Assembly (NCBI GenBank): GCA_002406055.1
Contig: DHMZ01000125.1
Span: 13,888-32,283, forward strand
Direction: 5' to 3'
Source: Spirochaetales bacterium UBA4629
GTDB taxonomy: Bacteria; Spirochaetota; Spirochaetia; Sphaerochaetales; Sphaerochaetaceae
DNA: 18,396 nt
This document shows positions 1-6,574 of the stretch, one piece after another; position 1 is the first letter of the stretch, and every line of letters begins with the position of its first letter. Below the pieces are notes generated by a model. The model did no database searches and was not told where the DNA came from. It worked only from the letters and a program-made list of their open reading frames with translations. Made by a program: the position numbers and the translations under genes.

Positions 1-137
1 GTGAAATATTAGCTAGAAAAAGGGCTGTATGCACTTTCTAAGAGATTTGTTTATTCGTTCATTGATCCCTTTTTCTTTTAGTAATTTTAATTGACCAAAA
101 AGAAAGCAAGAGCTTGTCTTAGTTCCTTTTCTTCTAT

Positions 138-1961
138 CTATTGGATTAGAAAACCAACAAAGCTTTTTATCTTTTCAATAGAGCTTTCTGATAGTTTATC
201 ATAAGAAAACTCTTTTCCATTTATAGTAAGAAATCTAATTTCTAGATTTGAATATTGTTTGCTAGAGATGCTATATGTTGCTTTAAAAGACAAGACTATC
301 TTATTGTTGTTTCCATTTAAAATGAGATTTGGTTTTACACATACATTGCAAGGATCTTCGTTAATATTACTACTAGATTTATTTACTTCAACTGAGCCAT
401 TAATAGAGTAAGAGCCAGACTCATAGTTCTCAAATAAAAACGTAGAAGTGCTTTTATTGTAATCGGTACTTTCATCTAGGTATGTGATACCTGTTTTATT
501 ATCATCATCTAGGAGTGCTACAAAGTAAGATGCAAGCTTCTCAAGTTCAGCTTTGTTATCTGAAATATCTACGCCATCTTTTAGAATATTCTTTCCTTTT
601 ATATTTGTCACATTTACTCTTTCATTAGAATGTTCTGTTTCGAACGATATATAAGAATAGAAGTCGTTTTTATCAATTACGTAATAATTGGTTTTATTAT
701 TGTGCGTAATCTCAACACTACCTCTGATAAGGCTGTAATCATTAACAGAGGTTTTATCTTTGATTTCCCTATATATTCTTAGCTCTACAGCCTCGTTTTC
801 TTTTGTGTTAAAAATGGCAGAAGCTTTATCTTGAAGTAAAACATTTGTATTTTTCAATTCACATGTGGTTTTTCTGTTTAAGTTATAGTAGGAAAGATTC
901 CCATTGTCATATTTATTTGGCAGTGCATTTATTGCATCAGATAATGAGTTATCTGTTACAGCATCTGTTACCTCAAAATGAAAGTCTTTTGTAGCTATTG
1001 TTTTACTTTCGTTGATATTCCCAATTTTTATAGAAAATGTAAGGGTATTATCTCCTTTTTCTGGGATAATTTTACCTGTCTGTAAATCCCAAGATAGTGG
1101 AATGGTTTTGCTGTATGCTAAAATGTTTTCTTTATATCTCCATTCATAAAAAATATTATGGTTGGGATAATCTTGATGGAATATATAGGCTTTTTGGGAT
1201 AATGTACCATTCAAAGCAACTGTAATCTCATTAGTATCAAACATTATTAAAGGAGCTTTTGCAATCTTGTTTTTGATTTTTGTAGTCTCTGTGCTAACAT
1301 CTGAATCGCTGTAGAAATATGTTACCGCTCCATCTATTATTCTGATTTCATCAGAGTATTTCACATTGTTGTCTTCAAGAATATCTATTGTATAAATACC
1401 ATTATCGATATCAAGTGCAGTTGAATAGTATATCTTACCATTTTCTTTATCTTTTATAAGTTTTTCTGTCACAGTATTAAGTGTGCTTTTCTTTGAAGTA
1501 ACTTTTATTTCAGGCAAAGAAGAAGTATTACATTCAATACTTACTACTAGTTTTCCTTTTCCTTCTTTCTCTTGAATATCGATATTTACTAAATTCTCTT
1601 TTTCTTCTTCTATTCTAATGGTAGTAGAACCTTCTCCAACAACTATGTTGTCATTGTTTATTGCTTTTACTTTTATATCCCAGCTTCCAACTCTAATAGA
1701 ATCAAAAGATACTGTATTTTCCTGTGCATCTACCGTTTTATCAATCTTTGCTCCATTAGGACCTGTTGCTATTATTCTATACTCATTAATTAAAACTGTT
1801 GTGCTTTTTGTTTTTTCTTTTAGTGAGAAAGTAGAGTCTTCTATTTTGTTATCGATATAGATAGTTGCTTTTCCAGTTTTGTAAGGGGTTGGATCACAAC
1901 TTAAAAGTGTAAAAATAGTGCATATGCTGAAGATGAGTAGTAAAAAGTAATGTTTTTTCAT
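138..1961 (-). CDS. large surface lipoprotein, multi-domain beta-sandwich type
   Basis: A 607-residue exported lipoprotein of unknown function. It starts MKKHYFLLLIFSIC and has a hydrophobic signal segment ending in a lipobox LLSC, with the acylated cysteine at residue 22. The segment at about 50-140 has the pattern ATGPNGAKID ... VGSWDIKVKA ... IVVGEGSTTI, followed by GKGKLVVSIEC. This resembles the Ig/prealbumin-like beta modules common in spirochaete surface lipoproteins, as I recall them. The remainder is rich in alternating beta-strand patterns, Asn, Asp and Lys, and has no enzyme motif I recognise. The reading frame stays open to a TTG 22 codons further upstream, but I chose the ATG at 1961 because the signal peptide begins there and TTAGGT lies 8 bases before it. 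Aspartate follows the lipid cysteine; in E. coli that would mean inner-membrane retention, but spirochaete sorting differs. It is a separate transcription unit from the psp operon upstream. Confidence 0.8.
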   Translation of the reverse strand: MKKHYFLLLIFSICTIFTLLSCDPTPYKTGKATIYIDNKIEDSTFSLKEKTKSTTVLINEYRIIATGPNGAKIDKTVDAQENTVSFDSIRVGSWDIKVKAINNDNIVVGEGSTTIRIEEEKENLVNIDIQEKEGKGKLVVSIECNTSSLPEIKVTSKKSTLNTVTEKLIKDKENGKIYYSTALDIDNGIYTIDILEDNNVKYSDEIRIIDGAVTYFYSDSDVSTETTKIKNKIAKAPLIMFDTNEITVALNGTLSQKAYIFHQDYPNHNIFYEWRYKENILAYSKTIPLSWDLQTGKIIPEKGDNTLTFSIKIGNINESKTIATKDFHFEVTDAVTDNSLSDAINALPNKYDNGNLSYYNLNRKTTCELKNTNVLLQDKASAIFNTKENEAVELRIYREIKDKTSVNDYSLIRGSVEITHNNKTNYYVIDKNDFYSYISFETEHSNERVNVTNIKGKNILKDGVDISDNKAELEKLASYFVALLDDDNKTGITYLDESTDYNKSTSTFLFENYESGSYSINGSVEVNKSSSNINEDPCNVCVKPNLILNGNNNKIVLSFKATYSISSKQYSNLEIRFLTINGKEFSYDKLSESSIEKIKSFVGFLIQ

Positions 1962-2000
1962 TTTAAATGACCTAACCTTATAAAGTGTCGAACGGGACAG

Positions 2001-2027
2001 GTTATAAGCTACGGAGAGATAAGTCAA
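2001..2027 (-). promoter_or_regulatory. putative sigma-70-type promoter of the large lipoprotein gene
   Basis: Reading the minus strand, TTGACT (2022-2027) lies upstream of TATAAC (2001-2006) with a spacer of 15, or 17 if TAACCT is taken as the -10. It sits about 40 bases before the ATG at 1961, after the psp operon terminator, which fits an independent transcription start. The spacing is not ideal, so this is moderate evidence only. Confidence 0.4.
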
Positions 2028-2107
2028 TAAATTTTTATCAAATAATCATCCGTTTTACAAAAAATTTACTTTATATGAAATGATCAGGTGCTAACCGTTG
2101 AACAAAA

Positions 2108-2140
2108 GAAAAAGCTACTTGTTTTCATTGCAAGTAGCTC
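2108..2140 (-). terminator. intrinsic terminator of the psp operon
   Basis: On the minus strand the arms AGCTACTTG (2131-2139) and CAAGTAGCT (2113-2121) form a perfect 9-bp stem with a 9-base loop, and the second arm runs straight into a T-run (2109-2113). It begins 7 bases after the stop codon of the last psp operon gene. Confidence 0.88.
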
Positions 2141-2146
2141 ATCAAA

Positions 2147-2566
2147 TTAAACTAATACTTCTTGTCCATTAATGTATATTTTTGTTTTGTCTAAATCGTT
2201 TGGAATGTAGAGCGTTAGATCTTTTTTAAATATTGGAGAGATATAGATAATTCTTTTGTCTGCGTAATCAACATAGAGTTTGTTTTCCTTTTGGGATATT
2301 TGCATCTCTGTTTTTTTTGTTAGAGTAGTGTATGAGTCTTCAGCTACAAGAATTTCTTTACTATTGGTCTTGACGAATGATATATCTCCATTCTTCCAAT
2401 TAATTATTATCTCTTTTGGGTTCTCTTTTATTGATTTTTCAGTATGAGCAACACTATTAATATCCCCACGTAAGGCGTGAGAAATTCTGCTCTCGATTAC
2501 ACTGCAACTAGTAAGCGCTAGTATAAGAATCGAGAGCAGTAATAGTGAGAAGTTTAATCTTCTCAT
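2147..2566 (-). CDS. small lipoprotein, last gene of the psp operon
   Basis: A 139-residue lipoprotein with no family I can name firmly. The signal segment (LNFSLLLLSILILALTSC) ends in a lipobox with cysteine 21. The mature part is short and beta-rich (IIINWKNGDISFV, MQISQKENKLYVDY, KDLTLYIPND, KIYINGQEVLV). This is the pattern of DUF4097 / toastrack-type domains, which are known to travel with PspC-type proteins; that assignment is inference from strand pattern and context. It lies 22 bases after the pspC stop, with AAGGAAA at a good distance from the ATG, and is followed directly by the operon terminator. It is therefore cotranscribed with pspA and probably serves the envelope side of the stress response. 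Confidence 0.78.
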   Translation of the reverse strand: MRRLNFSLLLLSILILALTSCSVIESRISHALRGDINSVAHTEKSIKENPKEIIINWKNGDISFVKTNSKEILVAEDSYTTLTKKTEMQISQKENKLYVDYADKRIIYISPIFKKDLTLYIPNDLDKTKIYINGQEVLV

Positions 2567-2588
2567 ATTATTTCCTTATTCTTCTTAA

Positions 2589-3032
2589 TTATTTTTCGTC
2601 TGCGTTAAAGCGATTATCCCAATCCTTTTCCTTATCGAAGACGTCGTTTTCCATTGTTTCGACCTTCTTCTTAAGGTTTTCATATTCTTTCTCTAAGTCG
2701 CTATCTTTTGTTTCTTTAAATGAAACATCTTCAGCATCTCTAGAGTAGCTGTAGCTCTTTTTCCTCCATGAAGAAGAGAAGATATCGTCATTGTAACCCT
2801 CTCTTCTCCATTCGTCAGAGCTAATTACATCACTAGGCATTTGCTCAGGAAGCACTACAGCCAGAATAAGATATATAGCAATAGCTGGGAAAACAGCTGT
2901 GAAAAGCGAAATAAGCAGGACAATTAGTCTTGTAGTATCAACAGGTAAACCCCTCCATTCGGCTAAGCCTGTTACAACTCCGAATATCTGTCCTCGTGGA
3001 GAACGTGTCCATCTTTTTGTTCTAATTGACAT
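2589..3032 (-). CDS. pspC: PspC-domain membrane protein
   Basis: A 147-residue PspC-family protein. Residues 5-65 are a standard PspC domain: basic KRWTRSPRGQIFGVV, then GLAEWRGLPVDTTRLIVLL and a membrane helix over about residues 36-60 ending in VLPEQ. The rest is cytoplasmic: a Ser/Asp/Tyr-rich linker, then a charged heptad-like segment (about 103-140, FKETKDSDLEKEYENLKKKV) likely to form a coiled coil. In enterobacteria PspB and PspC sense envelope stress and pull PspA away from PspF; a similar role is inferred. The C-terminal tail could be the PspA-contacting part. It sits 7 bases downstream of the PspB-like gene, in the same operon. Confidence 0.93.
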   Translation of the reverse strand: MSIRTKRWTRSPRGQIFGVVTGLAEWRGLPVDTTRLIVLLISLFTAVFPAIAIYLILAVVLPEQMPSDVISSDEWRREGYNDDIFSSSWRKKSYSYSRDAEDVSFKETKDSDLEKEYENLKKKVETMENDVFDKEKDWDNRFNADEK

Positions 3033-3039
3033 TTTTCTT

Positions 3040-3345
3040 TCAATCCTTATTTTTTCTGTTCTTAAGTATAGTATCTAGATTCTTAAGTCTTTCATCTAAA
3101 TCCTTAATACCCTGTTTTAATTCTTCTCTACTCATATGACTTGGTTTTTCTTGAGCACTAAATGCTTTTTCATCCTCGTCACTGAAGTTAGAATATGTGC
3201 CAGGATTATATCCTTTTTCCATCTCTTCTTCTCTGAGCATGGTCATAAGTTTCATTTTCTGTCTTTTAGTTTTTTCTTTCTCTTCAACAGTTGAAACTAT
3301 GATTATGAAAGTAAAAATTACTAGAAGAATCCATACTGCTGTCAT
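3040..3345 (-). CDS. PspB-like small membrane protein
   Basis: A 101-residue protein with one N-terminal membrane helix (about residues 2-19, AVWILLVIFTFIIIVS), a highly charged middle, and a C-terminal amphipathic helix (about 72-97) containing LDERLKNLDTILKNR. PspB of E. coli has the same plan: a short N-terminal helix in the membrane and a C-terminal coiled coil with the pattern MRERIQALESILD. Gene position also matches, between pspA and pspC. It is longer than enterobacterial PspB (about 74 residues) because of an Asn/Ser/Asp-rich insert at about 45-70. The start is one base after the pspA stop, and the GGAG lies within the end of pspA, suggesting translational coupling. The PspB assignment is inference; a generic operon-specific membrane protein is the alternative. 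Confidence 0.7.
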   Translation of the reverse strand: MTAVWILLVIFTFIIIVSTVEEKEKTKRQKMKLMTMLREEEMEKGYNPGTYSNFSDEDEKAFSAQEKPSHMSREELKQGIKDLDERLKNLDTILKNRKNKD

Positions 3346-3346
3346 T

Positions 3347-3985
3347 TTACTCCAATCCTTTTTCTTTCTTTATTCTTAAAATCTCATCCTCGATTTCTTG
3401 ATTTGTTTCCATCTTCTTAAATCTAGATTCAGCACTCTCTTCTTCCTGCTTTTTACTTAATTCTGTATAAGCATTCATTCTGTTGATTCTGTTCTCTAAA
3501 TCTTCGAAGCGAGCATTAAGATTTACAGTTTCATTGTGCTTCTCTTCTGCTCTCTTTGCTTCTCTTTGAAGATTTTCAAGCTTATCCTTTGCAACCTTTA
3601 CCTTTTCTTCAAGAGTAGCAATTTCCTTCTTTCCTTCCTCAACAGCTGTCTTTACACTTTCAAGAGAAGCCTTTGTTCTGTTTAAGTTCTCAGTTGCTGT
3701 TCTTTTTTCAAGAAGAGCTTCTCTAGCTAAATCTTCTTTGCCTTTTTCTAGTGCAAGTTCAGCTCTATCCTGCCATCTTTTTACTGTATTTTCTGCTTCA
3801 GTAACTTTTTTGTCTAGTCTAATAGCCTCTGCCATTCTGCTAGCTGTACTTGTCTTAAGATCGATTACAGTATCTTCCATTTCTGTAATCATAAGTCTTA
3901 ACATCTTCTCTGGATCTTCAGCCTTATCTAAGAGTGAATTAATGTTTGAATTAACGATGTCTTTAAATCTTGTAAAAATACTCAT
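3347..3985 (-). CDS. pspA: PspA/IM30 membrane-stress protein
   Basis: A 212-residue PspA/IM30 (ESCRT-III superfamily) protein. It opens MSIFTRFKDIVNSNINSLLDKAEDPEKMLRLM, with the N-terminal amphipathic membrane-binding helix and the family's DPEKM motif at about residue 24. It continues as one long alpha-helical coiled coil (about 27-185) rich in Lys, Glu and Ala. Members bind damaged membrane and form rods or rings; in enterobacteria PspA also inhibits PspF. The length is close to the usual 220. AGGAG stands 8 bases before the ATG, and the gene is first in the operon behind a sigma-54 promoter, divergent from the PspF-like activator. It carries no internal break or odd feature. Confidence 0.96.
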   Translation of the reverse strand: MSIFTRFKDIVNSNINSLLDKAEDPEKMLRLMITEMEDTVIDLKTSTASRMAEAIRLDKKVTEAENTVKRWQDRAELALEKGKEDLAREALLEKRTATENLNRTKASLESVKTAVEEGKKEIATLEEKVKVAKDKLENLQREAKRAEEKHNETVNLNARFEDLENRINRMNAYTELSKKQEEESAESRFKKMETNQEIEDEILRIKKEKGLE

Positions 3986-4010
3986 TTTATTTCTCCTATG
4001 TCTAAATCAA

Positions 4011-4026
4011 TGCGAGAAGCGTGCCA
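4011..4026 (-). promoter_or_regulatory. sigma-54 promoter of the psp operon
   Basis: The minus strand reads TGGCACG-CTTC-TCGCA, against the consensus TGGCACG-N4-TTGCW. The whole -24 element is perfect, the spacing is exact, and there is a single mismatch in the -12 element (TCGC for TTGC). It predicts a start near 4000, about 15 bases before the pspA ATG. A gene for a sigma-54 activator of the PspF type begins about 110 bases away on the opposite strand, which makes a chance match unlikely. Confidence 0.88.
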
Positions 4027-4044
4027 AAAAATGTAATTATATAT

Positions 4045-4062
4045 AATATAAGTATTTATATT
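4045..4062. repeat. short inverted repeat between pspA and the activator gene
   Basis: Perfect 7-bp arms AATATAA (4045-4051) and TTATATT (4056-4062) with a 4-base centre. It is centred about 53 bases upstream of the predicted sigma-54 start and about 83 bases upstream of the activator's start codon, so it could be an activator-binding site. The stretch is all A and T, so a chance palindrome is quite possible. Confidence 0.3.
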
Positions 4063-4101
4063 TTGTGCATTATTTAAGACTATCTTTTTTTCTTCTTATA
4101 A

Positions 4102-4130
4102 TTGGCTAAATTTACCTTTAATGGTATTAT
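4102..4130 (+). promoter_or_regulatory. putative sigma-70-type promoter of the PspF-like gene
   Basis: TTGGCT (4102-4107), a 17-base spacer and TATTAT (4125-4130) stand 6 bases before the ATG. The start of transcription would fall on or next to the start codon, and no Shine-Dalgarno sequence is present. A competing -10, TATAAT at 4097-4102, exists but lacks a good -35 and would give a leader of about 28 bases. Confidence 0.5.
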
Positions 4131-4136
4131 TTACCT

Positions 4137-5138
4137 ATGAATAGTTTTGATTCAACGCTAATTGAAACAATAGGAGAGAGTGAAGAGTATCTTGTTATGC
4201 AAGATAAAATAGCTCTTCTTGCTCAAGTGGATAGGCCTGTTCTTGTTATAGGGGAGAGAGGAACTGGAAAGGAGAAAGCAAGCAGAAGGCTTCACTATAT
4301 GTCTTCTCGTTGGGATGGGCCTCTTGTGACGCTTAACTGTGCATCTCTTCCTTCTTCTTTGATAGAGTCTGAGCTTTTTGGATATGAAAAAGGGGCATTT
4401 ACTGGTGCAATAAATACTAGAAAGGGAAGATTTGAAGAGGCAGATGGGGGTACTTTATTTTTAGATGAAATAGGTCTTATTCCTCTTTCTGTACAGGAGA
4501 AGATTTTAAGAGTTGTTGAGTATGGAACATTCGAGAGGATAGGGTCATCTGAAACAAGAAAAATTAATGTTAGAATAATTGGCGCAACAAATGCAGATTT
4601 AAAAAAGATGTGCCTTGAAGGCAAATTTAAAGAAGATTTGCTTGATAGACTCTCTTTTGATGTAATTTTTGTTCCACCATTAAGAAGAAGAGGTAACGAC
4701 ATACTTCTTTTGGCTGAAAATTTTGCATTTCGCATGGCTCATGAGTGTGGGCGCAATTATTCGCCTTACTTTTCTGATGGAGTAAAGAAAGCGCTTCTTT
4801 CTTACTCTTGGCCTGGAAATATAAGAGAGCTAAAGAATACAATTGAAAGAGCTGTATATAAATCAACTAAAGAAGAGATAACAGAGGTTGTTTTTAATCC
4901 TTTTGAAAATCCATATAGCGAAAAAGAGAAAGACTGCGAAGATGATCTCTTTAGTTCATACAGCTTAGATGAATTTGAAAAAGCTCGTGAAGATTTGGAC
5001 CTTAGTTTTATCAGTCGTTCTCTTATGGCAAATGATAATAATCAAAAAAAGGCAGCAGAGAGTCTTGGTCTAAGTTACGATCAATTTAGAGGTATTTATC
5101 GTAAGTATTACAATAGACTTAATAAAAAGGTAAACTGA
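4137..5138 (+). CDS. pspF: PspF-like sigma-54-dependent transcription activator
   Basis: A 333-residue AAA+ enhancer-binding protein without an N-terminal receiver or sensor domain, as in PspF. Visible elements are Walker A GERGTGKE (39-46), the sigma-54-contacting loop GAFTGA (86-91), Walker B GGTLFLDE (104-111), the DLLDRL arginine-finger region (R171) and sensor II WPGNIRELKN (225-234). A C-terminal Fis-type helix-turn-helix at about 302-323 (NQKKAAESLGLSYDQFRGIY) closely resembles that of E. coli PspF (NQKRAAELLGLTYHQLR). The N-terminus also aligns with PspF from its first residues, supporting this start even though no Shine-Dalgarno sequence precedes it. It should activate the divergent psp operon and in turn be inhibited by PspA. 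The next gene starts 4 bases after its stop, so housekeeping RNA-modification genes may share its transcript. Confidence 0.93.
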   Translation: MNSFDSTLIETIGESEEYLVMQDKIALLAQVDRPVLVIGERGTGKEKASRRLHYMSSRWDGPLVTLNCASLPSSLIESELFGYEKGAFTGAINTRKGRFEEADGGTLFLDEIGLIPLSVQEKILRVVEYGTFERIGSSETRKINVRIIGATNADLKKMCLEGKFKEDLLDRLSFDVIFVPPLRRRGNDILLLAENFAFRMAHECGRNYSPYFSDGVKKALLSYSWPGNIRELKNTIERAVYKSTKEEITEVVFNPFENPYSEKEKDCEDDLFSSYSLDEFEKAREDLDLSFISRSLMANDNNQKKAAESLGLSYDQFRGIYRKYYNRLNKKVN

Positions 5139-5142
5139 TAAA

Positions 5143-5844
5143 ATGAGTACTTTATATATGGTTGCAACACCAATTGGCAACTTGGAAGATATTACATATA
5201 GGGCAATTAGAATACTTAATGAAGTTGATATAGTCGCATGTGAAGACACAAGGCATACATCTCTTTTATTATCTCATTATTCAATACAAAAGCGTCTTAT
5301 TGCTTGTCATTCATATAATGAAGAAGAGAGTGCGAAAGGTATTATTGCTCTTTTAGATGAAGGCAAGAATATTGCCTACTGTTCTGACGCTGGAACTCCA
5401 GGTATCTCAGATCCAGGCTCAAGGCTTTGTGAGATTGTTCGTTCTGAAAGTGACCACTCTATTGTGCCAATTCCTGGTGCAAGTGCTTTTGTTTCTCTTA
5501 TTTCGGCTTGTGGAAGAGTCGGGAAAACAATTACATTCGAAGGCTTTTTATCACCAAAAAAAGGAAGAAGATTAAAGAGGATAGAGACTCTTGTAAGTAG
5601 AAAAGATACATTTATTATTTATGAGTCTCCTTTCAGGGTTCTTAAAACTATGGAAGAGCTAGCATCTTTTCCTGAAATAAAACGATTAGTAGTTGGTAGA
5701 GAACTAACAAAAGCCCATGAGGAGATAACTGTTGCTCCTACAAAAGAGGTTCTTCTCTCTTACTCTAATCGTCCGGCAATAAAGGGTGAATTTGTTATTG
5801 CTGTAGTTATGGGAGAAGATGATGATAACAATCAAGAAGATTAA
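5143..5844 (+). CDS. rsmI: 16S rRNA 2'-O-methyltransferase RsmI (C1402)
   Basis: Methylates the 2'-hydroxyl of 16S rRNA cytidine 1402 in the decoding centre with S-adenosylmethionine. The family signatures are all present: VATPIGNLEDITYRA near the N-terminus (7-21), CEDTR (33-37), SDAGTPGISDPG (81-92) and PGASA (111-115), followed by FEGFLSPKKGRR and IIYESPFR. At 233 residues it is shorter than the common 270-290 and seems to lack the small C-terminal extension; the catalytic tetrapyrrole-methylase fold itself looks complete. AAGG lies 12 bases before the ATG. The stop lies 26 bases inside the next gene, suggesting coupled translation. Confidence 0.95.
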   Translation: MSTLYMVATPIGNLEDITYRAIRILNEVDIVACEDTRHTSLLLSHYSIQKRLIACHSYNEEESAKGIIALLDEGKNIAYCSDAGTPGISDPGSRLCEIVRSESDHSIVPIPGASAFVSLISACGRVGKTITFEGFLSPKKGRRLKRIETLVSRKDTFIIYESPFRVLKTMEELASFPEIKRLVVGRELTKAHEEITVAPTKEVLLSYSNRPAIKGEFVIAVVMGEDDDNNQED

Positions 5845-6574
5845 AACTCTTAAGCCTCGAGTAAGAGTTCGAAAGCTTGGTGAAATATTTCACTTAGCTA
5901 CCTATTCAACACTAGATAAAGACTATGTAGATAGTGCCTATAGAGCTCTCTTAGAAGAGGAACTTCTTTCTGATGAAGATAGGAGATTAATAGAATCTTT
6001 CTATAAAAAGGGTGGGAAAGAAGATTTAGATGATATCTACTACAGGACACTTACTATTTTAGGAGAGAGCCCTGCAGATTGGGACATAAGAGATGATAGT
6101 GGTAAAATAAGTTGGGATGAAAGAACTATTTTTGACCATTATTTGTATTTAGATCATCTTCGCTCTCCATATAATGTCGGATCAATCTTTCGCTCTAGCG
6201 AGGCCTTTGGTGTGAAGAAAATATTCCTTTCTCCTGGCTCTGCGTCTCCTTTGCATGAAAGAGCAAAGCGAACAAGCCGAGGAACTATAGATGCCATAGA
6301 ATGGGAGACTGCAGAGTTAGATAATATTGATATGCCAATCTTTGCTCTTGAAACTGGTGGTGAAGATATTACATCTTTTTCTTTTCCTAAGAGAGGACTT
6401 TGCATTATAGGGAGTGAAGAAGAGGGTGTCTCTCGAGAAGCGCTAGAGAGAGCAGAGTCATCACTTGGACGAGTTTCTATAAAACAATTTGGGGTAAAGG
6501 GCTCAATTAATGTAGCATCAGCCGTGGCAATTTTATTACACTATTGGTCAAAAGAGGAAAATAAGAATGAGTGA
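5819..6574 (+). CDS. SpoU/TrmH-family RNA 2'-O-ribose methyltransferase
   Basis: A SPOUT-class RNA methyltransferase; the modified nucleotide cannot be told from sequence. The three SpoU motifs are in order in the C-terminal half: RSPYNVGSIFRS (115-126, with Asn119 and Arg125), CIIGSEEEGVS (195-205) and IKQFGVKGSINVASAVAILL (221-240), the knot that binds S-adenosylmethionine. The N-terminal 100 residues are a charged, largely helical extension (YRALLEEELLSDEDRRLIESF) unlike the usual L30e-like substrate domain, and may set target choice. Two ATGs stand in tandem (5819, 5822) behind GGGAGAAG; the second is slightly better spaced. It overlaps the upstream rsmI by 26 bases and the downstream symporter by 8, so these three genes are one transcript. 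Confidence 0.9.
   Translation: MMITIKKIKTLKPRVRVRKLGEIFHLATYSTLDKDYVDSAYRALLEEELLSDEDRRLIESFYKKGGKEDLDDIYYRTLTILGESPADWDIRDDSGKISWDERTIFDHYLYLDHLRSPYNVGSIFRSSEAFGVKKIFLSPGSASPLHERAKRTSRGTIDAIEWETAELDNIDMPIFALETGGEDITSFSFPKRGLCIIGSEEEGVSREALERAESSLGRVSIKQFGVKGSINVASAVAILLHYWSKEENKNE

Noticed and set aside
1..137. Possible gene end or terminator left of the large lipoprotein
   Set aside because: Short open stretches exist in several frames but none has a start or recognisable motif, and the CAAG/CTTG pairing near 108-117 has a 2-base loop and cannot form a proper stem.
1618..1860. Open frame of 80 codons on the plus strand
   Set aside because: It lies wholly antisense within the lipoprotein gene, with no ribosome binding site or family similarity.
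1962..2027. Longer form of the large lipoprotein starting at TTG 2027
   Set aside because: It would place 22 non-signal residues before a clean signal peptide and would start inside the predicted promoter; the ATG at 1961 is the natural start.
4097..4102. TATAAT as the main promoter of the PspF-like gene
   Set aside because: It is a perfect -10 but has no matching -35 at the right spacing; the TTGGCT/TATTAT pair fits better. It remains a possible alternative.
4295..4866. Two open frames on the minus strand
   Set aside because: They mirror the PspF-like gene, whose motifs are unmistakable; their translations look like noise.
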